NCBI GenBank assembly: GCA_964392465.1
Contig: CAYMPC010000003.1
Coordinates: 1 to 47,690, forward strand
Source of the DNA: JAAXVZ01 sp964392465
GTDB taxonomy: Archaea > Nanobdellota > Nanobdellia > Woesearchaeales > GW2011-AR15
Length of the DNA stretch: 47,690 nucleotides
Direction: 5' to 3'
A model generated the notes under the pieces. The model saw only the letters and a list, made by a program, of their open reading frames with translations. It was not told the DNA's origin and searched no databases. Both the position numbers and the translations under genes were made by a program. Positions 8,981 through 15,971 of the stretch are shown here, piece by piece (positions within the stretch are counted from its first letter, which is position 1; each line of letters starts with the position of its first letter).

Positions 8981-10696
8981 TTATTTTACAGTAACTGATT
9001 TTGCTAAATTTCTAGGCTTGTCTATAGGCAATCCTTTTTTTTGTGCTATATAATAGGTAAGCAATTGCCCAACGATTGTAGCCAATATCCCAAACTTTCC
9101 GTCGTTGTCTGTGTTTATTTTTATATCTCCTTCAAATTCATTGGCTATTTTTATTACCTTTGCTCCTCTTGCTTCTACTTCTTTTGTATTTGAGAGCATT
9201 GCATGGTCTTTATTGCTTATTAAAGAGATAACAGGTGTCCCTTTTTCAATAAGGGCAATAGTGCCATGCTTTAATTCCCCTCCCATCATTCCTTCTGCAT
9301 GAATATAAGATATCTCTTTTATTTTAAGTGCAATTTCCCTTGCAACGGGGTAGCTTAAGCCTCTTCCTAAGATATAGATATCTTGGTAATTATAAATATC
9401 TTCAGCAATTTTTTTTATTTTATCTTTTAAAACATGTATTTGCTCTATTTTTTCAGGAAGATTATCCAAATTTATCCAAAAATTGAATTTTTGTGCAATT
9501 GATAATAATAAAGTAACTTGATTAACAAAAGATTTTGTTGCTGCAACACATATCTCTTGTCCTGCTGCTATATTTAAAGATACTTCTGACATTCTCTGAA
9601 TTGTTGAATAGGGAACATTCACAATTGAAACAATTTTTGCATTGTTCTTTTTTGCATATTTTAAAGCTTCAATAACATCCATTGTTTCTCCGGATTGTGA
9701 CATTGCTATAACTAAAGTATCTTTATCTACTCCTATAAAATGCTCAAATTCAGATGCTATTATTGTCTGTGCGTTAATATTGCATTTATGAAGATAATAT
9801 ACCCCTAATAGAGAAGCATGATAACTTGTCCCTGCCCCTACAAACATTATTTTTTTTGCTTTTTTCATCAAATAGACAAATTTGTCAAAAGATTCTTTCT
9901 GCTCTGCTTTAAGACTTAATAGAAGCCTCCTTACTACCTTTGGTTCTTCCATTATTTCTTTAAGCATATAATGCTCATATTGGTCTTGATTTGATTCTTC
10001 CTGCTCCCATTTAAATTCCTGAATTTTTTTTCTAACTTCTTTTCCTTTAGAATCATAAAAAACATAATTATCAGATGATATTATTGCAAATTCATCGTTG
10101 TCAAAAAAAATTGCTTTGTCTGTAATATCTGAAAATGCATATATATCTGACGCAATAATATTTTTATCTTTGCATATTCCAAGAACTAATGGAGAGTCTC
10201 TTCTCAATGCATAAATATTTTTATCTCCTTCTATCATCAAAAGAATGGCAAATTCTCCTTTTATTTCTTTAATGAAATCTATACAAACATCAAAAATTTT
10301 TTTTGATTTTAGTTTTTCTTCAATAAAATGTGCTGCTATCTCTGTGTCTGTCTGGCTTATGAATTTATGGCCTTTTTTTATAAGATCTTCTTTTAATTCA
10401 AGATAATTCTCAATAATTCCGTTATGTATCAGTGTGATCTTTTTATCGCATGACTGATGAGGGTGTGCATTAATCTCTGTTACTCCTCCATGTGTTGCCC
10501 ACCTTGTGTGTGTGATTATTCTTTTTGTCTTGTCTTTAGTATCTGGAATCTTAATATCTCCAACTTTCTTGTATAATATTTTGCCATCAAAATATCCGAA
10601 AGAATCATATCCTCTGTATTCTAATCTTTTTAGTTTCTTGATTGCATCTGTAACATAAAATTCCTCTTTTGAATTAATTCCCACTATTCCACACAT
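8981..10696 (-). CDS. glmS: Glutamine--fructose-6-phosphate aminotransferase (isomerising)
   Basis: GlmS makes glucosamine-6-phosphate from fructose-6-phosphate and glutamine, the entry step to UDP-GlcNAc. The 571-residue protein begins MCGIVGI, with C2 as the N-terminal nucleophile after methionine removal. HTRWATHGG near 85 and IHNGIIENY near 110 belong to the class II glutaminase domain. Two SIS domains follow (about 265-400 and 430-560), with SGET near 335, and the C-terminus ends KSVTV like the family. It is third in the order glmM, glmU, glmS on the reverse strand, with an 18-bp gap to glmU. Length is slightly short of bacterial GlmS (about 600-610). Confidence 0.97.
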   Translation of the reverse strand: MCGIVGINSKEEFYVTDAIKKLKRLEYRGYDSFGYFDGKILYKKVGDIKIPDTKDKTKRIITHTRWATHGGVTEINAHPHQSCDKKITLIHNGIIENYLELKEDLIKKGHKFISQTDTEIAAHFIEEKLKSKKIFDVCIDFIKEIKGEFAILLMIEGDKNIYALRRDSPLVLGICKDKNIIASDIYAFSDITDKAIFFDNDEFAIISSDNYVFYDSKGKEVRKKIQEFKWEQEESNQDQYEHYMLKEIMEEPKVVRRLLLSLKAEQKESFDKFVYLMKKAKKIMFVGAGTSYHASLLGVYYLHKCNINAQTIIASEFEHFIGVDKDTLVIAMSQSGETMDVIEALKYAKKNNAKIVSIVNVPYSTIQRMSEVSLNIAAGQEICVAATKSFVNQVTLLLSIAQKFNFWINLDNLPEKIEQIHVLKDKIKKIAEDIYNYQDIYILGRGLSYPVAREIALKIKEISYIHAEGMMGGELKHGTIALIEKGTPVISLISNKDHAMLSNTKEVEARGAKVIKIANEFEGDIKINTDNDGKFGILATIVGQLLTYYIAQKKGLPIDKPRNLAKSVTVK

Positions 10697-10714
10697 TTTA
10701 AATTCCTCTCTGCT

Positions 10715-11929
10715 TCATTCAATATCTTTTTTAACTATTTCTCCTGGCAATGTTGTCCTATCTGGCCAGATCTTTCTTCCAGGATAAATTGAAGTATGTA
10801 TTCCTGTATGAACACAATCTCCTATTATTGTTCCGAGTTTTCTTCTTTCTGAATCGATCAAACTTCCTTTGACATGGCTTTTTATATTTGTATCATCGTG
10901 TCTTAAATTTGCTGTTATTGTGCCTGCTCCAAAATTCACATTATCTCCAATCACACTATCGCCAACATAAGAAAGGTGTCCAATAGAAGTATTATCTCCT
11001 ATTATTGAATTTTTTATTTCAACTGCATTTCCTATTTTTGAATTATTTCCTATTGTTACTGCTGCTCTTATAAAGCAATTTGGCCCTATATTACAATTAT
11101 CTCCTATAATAACTGGGCCTTCTATATAACTTCCTGATTTTACTATTGTCCCTTTTCCTACACTTATCTCACCTTTTATTGTTGCTCCTTTTTCTATTAC
11201 TCCTAGATTTTTGGTTTTTATCCTTGATACTAGGAATTCGTTCGCTAAAAGCAGACTCCATGGATAGGTTATTGGAAACCAATAGTCTGTTACTTTCACA
11301 TAATTTACTTCTTTGTTGTCTTTCAATAAATATGAGATAAAATCTGTAAGCTCATATTCTCCTCTCTCTGATTTTTTTAATTTGTAAGAAAATATTTCTT
11401 TATCAAAAACATAAACTCCTGTGTTTGCCTTTCCTGCTCTTTTTTCGTTTGGCTTCTCTTTCATGCCAATTATTTTATTGCTTGTTGTAATTACTTCTCC
11501 AAAGTTTCTTATGTCCTCAATCTCTTTCACAAGCACACAATATTTATGATCAATACACTTCTCAATGTCCTTTCCAGAATAAATATCATCTCCATTAATC
11601 ACAAGAAATCTTTTTTTAATGAGCCTTTCAGCAGCCAATAAAGCCCCCCCGCTTCCGTTCTGCTCTTTCTGTTCAACATATATTATTCTAATATTTCTAA
11701 AATTATTACCTAATCTCTCTTTAATCTTCTCTCCTTTAAATCCTATTACAATTATTGCTTCATCAATAATATTTTCAAGCTGCTCGAGAGTATGCTCAAT
11801 TATTGTCTTATTTGCTATTTTAAGTAGGGGCTTTGGTTTTGTTGCTGTCAATGGATGTGTTCTTGTTGATTTTCCTGCTGCTAATATTACTGCCTGAATT
11901 TTTTGTATTTTTTGGGTTTTAGGATTCAT
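10715..11929 (-). CDS. glmU: Bifunctional sugar-1-phosphate nucleotidylyltransferase/acetyltransferase (archaeal GlmU-like)
   Basis: The 404-residue protein combines an N-terminal nucleotidyltransferase (AVILAAGKSTRTHPLT at about 14-29, KPKPLL at about 32-37, NGDD near 115) with a C-terminal left-handed beta-helix of hexapeptide repeats (about 240-390). The beta-helix has IEGPVIIG, NSIIGDNTSIG and FGAGTITAN. It should acetylate glucosamine-1-phosphate and form UDP-GlcNAc, or act in the related glucose-1-phosphate thymidylyltransferase style seen in archaea. I start at ATG 11929; an in-frame GTG lies three codons upstream. AGGTG lies six bases before the chosen start. Neighbours glmM and glmS define the pathway. 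Confidence 0.92.
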   Translation of the reverse strand: MNPKTQKIQKIQAVILAAGKSTRTHPLTATKPKPLLKIANKTIIEHTLEQLENIIDEAIIVIGFKGEKIKERLGNNFRNIRIIYVEQKEQNGSGGALLAAERLIKKRFLVINGDDIYSGKDIEKCIDHKYCVLVKEIEDIRNFGEVITTSNKIIGMKEKPNEKRAGKANTGVYVFDKEIFSYKLKKSERGEYELTDFISYLLKDNKEVNYVKVTDYWFPITYPWSLLLANEFLVSRIKTKNLGVIEKGATIKGEISVGKGTIVKSGSYIEGPVIIGDNCNIGPNCFIRAAVTIGNNSKIGNAVEIKNSIIGDNTSIGHLSYVGDSVIGDNVNFGAGTITANLRHDDTNIKSHVKGSLIDSERRKLGTIIGDCVHTGIHTSIYPGRKIWPDRTTLPGEIVKKDIE

Positions 11930-11941
11930 CTTATGCACCTT

Positions 11942-13294
11942 TTAAACTCCTATTTCTTTTTTTATTGAATAAGATATTTTATTTGCTAAGATTTTAATCA
12001 AATTTTCATCTTCTCCTTCTATCATAACTCTTGCTAGCATCTCTGTCCCACTATATCTGATTAAAGTTCTTCCTTTTTCTCCCAATGTTTTTTCTGCTCT
12101 TTTTATCTCTTTTTTTACAGAAAGAATTTTTTCAAAAGGCTTTTTTTCTTTAACTTTCACATTAATCGTAATCTGTGGATATTTTTTCAAAACAGATGAT
12201 ACTTTTAATAATGAACCTTTTTTATCTTTCATTATCTTTAAAATCTGTAATGCTGCTAAAATGCCATCTCCTGTAGAATTATAATCTGAAAAAATAATAT
12301 GCCCTGAGAATTCTCCTCCTAGATTATAGCCTTCTTTTCTCATAGCATCTATAACATATCTGTCTCCGTTAAGAACTTTAACTACTTCACCTTTATGTTT
12401 TTTTATCAATGAATCAAAAGCAAGATTTGTATATTGTGTAACAACAACAGTGTTTTTTACCAGTTTTCTATTCTCAAGAAGATCAATTGCTGCAATTGCC
12501 ATTATAAAATCTCCATCAATAATATTACCTTTCTCATCAATCATTATTACTCTGTCTGCATCTCCATCTAAAGTAATTCCTAAATCTGCATTATATCCTA
12601 GAACCGCTGCTTTTGCTACCTCTGGCTTTAAAGCACCGCTTTCTTTATTTATATTATTACCATCTGGATTATTACCCAAAATAACAAGTTCTGCTCCCAG
12701 TTCTTTAAAAATCAAAGGAGCGACTTTGTATGCTGCCCCATTTGCGCAGTCAAGAACTATCTTTAATCCTTTGAGTGAAATATTATCTACTGTGCCTTTT
12801 ATAAACTCTATATATCTCCCATGTGCATCATCTATTCTATGAGCTCTTCCTATTTCTTTTGAAGTTATATGCTCTGATTTAATCTCTGGGCTAAGAACTA
12901 ATCTTTCTATTTCCTCTTCAACTTCATCTGCTAATTTATATCCTTTTGAGTCAAAAAATTTTATTCCATTGTCCTCTGCAGGATTATGTGATGCCGATAT
13001 CATTATACCCGCATCAGCTGCAAAAGATCTTGTCAAGTGAGCAACAGCAGGAGTAGGCATAGGTCCTACAAGCAAAACATCTGCTCCCATAGAAGTCAAT
13101 CCTGAAGTTAATGCATATTCAAGCATATATCCTGAAAGTCTTGTGTCTTTTCCTATCAAGAAAAGCGGCTTTTTGTTTTCTTTATTCTTTAAGACTATTG
13201 CTGCTGCCTTTCCTAATTTCAGGGCTATTTCTGCTGTTATAGGATAAGTATTTGCCTTTCCCCTTACTCCATCTGTACCAAATAGTTTTCTCAT
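11942..13294 (-). CDS. glmM: Phosphoglucosamine mutase
   Basis: GlmM converts glucosamine-6-phosphate to glucosamine-1-phosphate. The 450-residue protein has all four motifs of the alpha-D-phosphohexomutase family. FGTDGVRGKA at 4-13 binds phosphate, and ISASHNPAEDNG near 97-108 carries the phosphoserine. LDGDADRV near 240 binds the metal, and IRYSGTEMLARV near 405-416 binds the phosphosugar. It is first in the three-gene operon. A TTTTAAATTA box at about 13314-13324 lies about 25 bp from the ATG, suggesting a leaderless mRNA. Archaeal GlmM and phosphomannomutase are close; the glmU and glmS neighbours favour glucosamine. Confidence 0.95.
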   Translation of the reverse strand: MRKLFGTDGVRGKANTYPITAEIALKLGKAAAIVLKNKENKKPLFLIGKDTRLSGYMLEYALTSGLTSMGADVLLVGPMPTPAVAHLTRSFAADAGIMISASHNPAEDNGIKFFDSKGYKLADEVEEEIERLVLSPEIKSEHITSKEIGRAHRIDDAHGRYIEFIKGTVDNISLKGLKIVLDCANGAAYKVAPLIFKELGAELVILGNNPDGNNINKESGALKPEVAKAAVLGYNADLGITLDGDADRVIMIDEKGNIIDGDFIMAIAAIDLLENRKLVKNTVVVTQYTNLAFDSLIKKHKGEVVKVLNGDRYVIDAMRKEGYNLGGEFSGHIIFSDYNSTGDGILAALQILKIMKDKKGSLLKVSSVLKKYPQITINVKVKEKKPFEKILSVKKEIKRAEKTLGEKGRTLIRYSGTEMLARVMIEGEDENLIKILANKISYSIKKEIGV

Positions 13295-13313
13295 GCCTTT
13301 TAAGGTTTTTCTG

Positions 13314-13324
13314 TAATTTAAAAG
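13314..13324 (-). promoter_or_regulatory. TATA-like box of the glmM operon
   Basis: On the reverse strand GCTTTTAAATTAC reads as a BRE/TATA-like element about 25 bp before the glmM ATG, the archaeal spacing for a leaderless transcript. Confidence 0.5.
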
Positions 13325-13355
13325 CTTAATTACAAAGAAAGTTATAATAATGAAA

Positions 13356-13401
13356 AAATAAAGTTTATTTTTAATTAATTATATCAAATAAAGGTTTATT
13401 T
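13356..13401. repeat. Two AAATAAA/TTTATTT dyads, 30 bp apart
   Basis: AAATAAA-G-TTTATTT (13356-13370) and AAATAAA-GG-TTTATTT (13386-13401) are both perfect inverted repeats. Both are followed by TTAATTA, so the unit is also a direct repeat of about 22 bp. Centres are about 30 bp (three helical turns) apart, upstream of the glmM promoter. This is a possible operator pair; AT-rich background is the caveat. Confidence 0.45.
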
Positions 13402-13419
13402 TTAATTATTATTCAGAAA

Positions 13420-13439
13420 AATCACTTTTTATGGTGATT
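13420..13439. promoter_or_regulatory. AATCAC-N8-GTGATT dyad
   Basis: Six-base arms with an eight-base spacer resemble a winged-helix protein site. It contains G/C pairs in an otherwise A/T-only stretch, between the glmM and regulator promoters. Confidence 0.35.
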
Positions 13440-13487
13440 ATTTAAATTTAAGAATTTATTTTTCTTTTTTATTTTTAACATATTATA

Positions 13488-13500
13488 AAAAATTATATAA
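13488..13500 (+). promoter_or_regulatory. TATA-like box of the winged-helix regulator
   Basis: AAAATTATATAAAT reads as a TATA element. Start of transcription is expected near 13520-13527, giving an mRNA leader of about 75 bases that includes the hairpin at 13537-13588. Confidence 0.45.
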
Positions 13501-13536
13501 ATATTATAAGATTTCTTATAACTTTGGTTTATACCC

Positions 13537-13588
13537 AAAAAAAGCAGTGGGTGGGGTTTTGAAAGAAAAGTCACTTGCTGCTTTTTTT
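13537..13588 (+). promoter_or_regulatory. Long hairpin in the 5' leader of the winged-helix regulator
   Basis: AAAAAAAGCAG (13537-13547) is perfectly complementary to CTGCTTTTTTT (13578-13588). Inside the loop, GTG/CAC and TTTT/AAAA can extend the stem to a GAAAG terminal loop. It ends in a T-rich run, ten bases before the ATG at 13599. It could act as a leader switch, an attenuator, or the end of a small RNA. Most nearby genes seem leaderless, so a structured leader is unusual here. Confidence 0.5.
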
Positions 13589-13598
13589 ATTTTTACAA

Positions 13599-14525
13599 AT
13601 GAAAGCTTATATTGTAAAGGAAAAAGAAGGAAGCTTTGTATATAGCAACGCTATGATTGTTGAAAACCCTGATTCTATTAAGCTAATAGATCATCCAATA
13701 AGGCTGAAGATTCTTGATTTATTATCTAAGAAACCAATGTACCCTGCTGAACTGGCTAAAGAGCTAAAAATGCATGAACAAAAAGTATATTATCATATTA
13801 AGCAGATGTCCAATTCTGGATTACTAGAGGTTGTTGAAAAAGAAGAGATAAGGGGAACTATTGCCAAAAAACTCTCGCCAAAGGTTCTTAATTTTGCATT
13901 TACTCTATCAAAAGAATGGTCTGATTTACATAATCTGTTTAAGACAAAAGACAAAGAGGTTTTAAATTTCTTAACGCCTTTAATAAAAGAAGGTGTTCTG
14001 AATTCTAATATTGTTGTAGGCAGCCCTGATCCACATGGTCCACATAAAGCAAGAGCAAGAGATGGGCATTATGGAATTGATTTGGCTTTGTTTTTAGGAA
14101 GTTTGTGCAGTGCTGAAACAGAATTCAGCACAAAATTAGATGTTGATGTTGATTTAAAGCAAAGCAGAAACTTAATCCTTGTGGGAGGACCTGTAACCAA
14201 CTTACTTGTTAGTAAGGTAAATGATTTCCTTCCTGCAAAATTCTCAGATAAAAAACCTTGGGGTATTATATCTAAATTAAAAACCTATACTGAAGAAAGT
14301 ACGGGGATGGTATGCAAAATCCCCAACCCCTATAACCCTGAATATTTCATAATAGTAATAGCTGGCATTAGGTTTATTGGGACAAAAACAGCTGTGATGG
14401 CCTTTACTCGCAATACAAAGCAGGTAATTTACAGATTTACTGGCCAAAAAGAATTCTATTCTATTGTGCAGGGCTATGATATGGATGGGGATGGGAAGAT
14501 TGATAGTATTGAGGTGCTGGAATGA
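13599..14525 (+). CDS. ArsR-like winged-helix regulator with S-layer-like C-terminal domain
   Basis: The 308-residue protein has a winged-helix domain at about 25-95: HPIRLKILDLLSKKPMYPAEL, then recognition helix HEQKVYYHIKQMSNSGLLEVV. The rest (about 115-308) is not a standard effector domain. It contains NLILVGGPVTN near 200 and a C-terminal GYDMDGDGKIDSIEVLE. The latter has the D-x-D-x-D-G-x-x-D calcium-binding loop and closely resembles the ends of archaeal S-layer proteins. I use ATG 13599; an in-frame TTG at 13575 would lie inside the leader hairpin. Its stop overlaps the maf start (ATGA), so they are co-transcribed. It may sense a ligand or sugar and control the divergent glmM operon; that is inference. 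Confidence 0.75.
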   Translation: MKAYIVKEKEGSFVYSNAMIVENPDSIKLIDHPIRLKILDLLSKKPMYPAELAKELKMHEQKVYYHIKQMSNSGLLEVVEKEEIRGTIAKKLSPKVLNFAFTLSKEWSDLHNLFKTKDKEVLNFLTPLIKEGVLNSNIVVGSPDPHGPHKARARDGHYGIDLALFLGSLCSAETEFSTKLDVDVDLKQSRNLILVGGPVTNLLVSKVNDFLPAKFSDKKPWGIISKLKTYTEESTGMVCKIPNPYNPEYFIIVIAGIRFIGTKTAVMAFTRNTKQVIYRFTGQKEFYSIVQGYDMDGDGKIDSIEVLE

Positions 14526-15106
14526 GAAAAATAATCCTGGCCTCCTCTTCTCCAAGAAGAAAGAAATTCTTCACTGATTTATTTGGGAGTAATTTTGTCT
14601 GTCATCCGAGTTCTTATGATGAGAACAATAATCTTAATCTTACTCCTGAAATGTTAGCGAAAAAACATGCATTAGGCAAGGCCAGAGATGTTGCCAAACA
14701 TTATACTGAAGGGGTTGTAATTGCTGGTGATGCTTTTGTTGTTTTGAATAATAAAGTGCTTGGAAAACCAAAAGATGAGGAAGACGCTTTTAATATGTTA
14801 AAAATGCAGTCTGGAAAAACTACAAAAGTTATTTCAGGACTGGCAGTAATAGATATAGATAATAAGAAAGAATATATTGAGCATGAGACAACTAAGATTA
14901 AGATGACAAAAGTAACTGATAATGAAATCAGATTTTATATTAAAACAAAAGATCCTATGGATAAAGCAGGCTCTTTTGGTATGCAGGATAAAGGTGCTGT
15001 TTTTGTGGAGAAAATAGACGGTTGTTATTCTAATGTTGTTGGGCTGCCATTGCCTAAACTTTTAAAAATATTAAGAAAGCTAAAGATTAAGATTTTTGAG
15101 TATTAA
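14522..15106 (+). CDS. maf: Maf-like nucleotide pyrophosphatase
   Basis: Maf/YhdE enzymes hydrolyse non-canonical or specific NTPs (dTTP, UTP or modified nucleotides) to NMP and pyrophosphate. The 194-residue product shows the N-terminal ILASSSPRRKKFF, catalytic GDAFVVL near 76 and KPKDEEDAFNMLKMQSGKT near 87-105, all diagnostic. Length is normal. The start overlaps the regulator's stop by four bases, giving translational coupling. Its 3' end overlaps the convergent AK6 gene by 20 bases. Confidence 0.95.
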   Translation: MRKIILASSSPRRKKFFTDLFGSNFVCHPSSYDENNNLNLTPEMLAKKHALGKARDVAKHYTEGVVIAGDAFVVLNNKVLGKPKDEEDAFNMLKMQSGKTTKVISGLAVIDIDNKKEYIEHETTKIKMTKVTDNEIRFYIKTKDPMDKAGSFGMQDKGAVFVEKIDGCYSNVVGLPLPKLLKILRKLKIKIFEY

Positions 15107-15542
15107 TTATTTTAATTTTATGTCCCCTCTCCTCTGCTTCTATTCTGCACGTATCAAATATCTCAGCATCCATGTTCTCTCTTATTTTAGCCTTTGAATA
15201 TCCCCTTTTCTCTAGTCTCTTTTTTAGTGCTTTCAAATCGCATTTAGTTATTATGCATAGATCAACATATTTTTTAGGTAAGTAATGAGAAAGGTGTGAA
15301 TCAATAATTATTCCTTTAATTCTCTCTTTTTTCTTATTTTCTATCAGCCTAATCACTGCCTTGTTCAGTCTCTCAATATCAATTATCTTTGTATCTCTTT
15401 TCTTATCATATCCTTCAGAAAGCTTCTCTTTTTCAATAACTTTATTCACATCAATATATTCATATCCTTTTTCTTTTGCTGTTTTTTTGGCTATTGTTGT
15501 CTTTCCTGTGCCAGGTGTTCCTGATACAATAATCACTTTCAT
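15087..15542 (-). CDS. AK6/Fap7-type adenylate kinase (putative ribosome assembly ATPase)
   Basis: The 151-residue P-loop protein starts MKVIIVSGTPGTGKTT, with Walker A at residues 8-15. IIIDSHLSHYLP near 95 matches the AK6 (Fap7/hCINAP) group rather than Adk. R-G-Y-S-K-A-K-I-R-E-N followed by EIFDTC is also typical of archaeal AK6. In eukaryotes Fap7 acts with uS11 in late 40S maturation. ATG 15542 is chosen; an in-frame TTG three codons upstream is less likely, and a TATA-like stretch near 15567 fits a leaderless start. Confidence 0.88.
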   Translation of the reverse strand: MKVIIVSGTPGTGKTTIAKKTAKEKGYEYIDVNKVIEKEKLSEGYDKKRDTKIIDIERLNKAVIRLIENKKKERIKGIIIDSHLSHYLPKKYVDLCIITKCDLKALKKRLEKRGYSKAKIRENMDAEIFDTCRIEAEERGHKIKIINTQKS

Positions 15543-15623
15543 GGTTATCAAGAGCTTTATTAAATATAAAAAACTATTTAAATATCAGAATAAACTATAC
15601 TATATCCTATTTGAAAGAATTGG

Positions 15624-15641
15624 AAGGAGGAATATAAAATG
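15624..15641 (+). promoter_or_regulatory. Strong Shine-Dalgarno site of the PRC-barrel gene
   Basis: AGGAGG (15625-15630) lies eight bases before ATG 15639. A TATTTAAATA box at about 15575-15584 predicts a leader of about 33 bases. A full-consensus Shine-Dalgarno site is rare in this window, so high translation is expected. Confidence 0.7.
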
Positions 15642-15908
15642 TTAAAGATGAAAAGAATATCTGAGTGCTATGACATGAAAGTCTTTACAGATGAAGGAGA
15701 TTATTTCGGGGATGTTGAAGAATCCATATTAACAACAAATAAAGTTGTTGGGTGGAGAGTTAAAGCAACAAAGAATTCCTTCTTAAACACTGTTTTAGGA
15801 AGCGCAAAAGGAGTTATTGTCCCACATCCCTTAGTTAAATCTATGGGAGATATAATGATAATAAACAAATCAGCAGTGCCCTCTTATAACCCAGAAGACG
15901 ATAATTAA
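15639..15908 (+). CDS. PRC-barrel domain protein
   Basis: This 89-residue protein is a single PRC-barrel, a small beta-barrel. Evidence is the leading RISECYDMKVFTDEGDYFGDVEE, a VVGWRV strand and the final GDIMIINKSAV. Archaeal stand-alone PRC-barrels include CdpB proteins that link FtsZ and ESCRT-type division machinery, as well as RNA-processing related forms. I cannot tell which applies. It is monocistronic and has the strongest Shine-Dalgarno site in the window, suggesting an abundant protein. Confidence 0.85.
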   Translation: MLKMKRISECYDMKVFTDEGDYFGDVEESILTTNKVVGWRVKATKNSFLNTVLGSAKGVIVPHPLVKSMGDIMIINKSAVPSYNPEDDN

Positions 15909-15937
15909 TTCTTTTCTTATTTTTTATTATTCTAGCA

Positions 15938-15950
15938 AAAATATATAAAC
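15938..15950 (+). promoter_or_regulatory. TATA-like box of the M1 aminopeptidase gene
   Basis: AAATATATAAACC centred about 27 bp before the ATG at 15972, typical of a leaderless archaeal transcript. A T-rich run at 15911-15930 just upstream may end the PRC-barrel transcript. Confidence 0.55.
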
Positions 15951-15971
15951 CTTCTATAAATAGAAAAACCT

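Larger units (their letters stand above)
13295..13598. other. 304-bp AT-rich divergent intergenic region with paired dyads and a structured leader
   Basis: This is the only gene-free stretch above 300 bases. Reading left to right it holds the glmM promoter, two AAATAAA/TTTATTT dyads (13356-13370 and 13386-13401), and a separate AATCAC-N8-GTGATT dyad (13420-13439). The promoter of the winged-helix regulator follows near 13490-13500, then a long hairpin in that gene's leader (13537-13588). No small coding ORF of note is seen. Confidence 0.7.

Noticed and set aside
12450..12842. A 130-codon open frame opposite glmM
   Set aside because: Low-complexity Ser/Ile/Pro composition and complete overlap with a well-supported gene mark it as a shadow.
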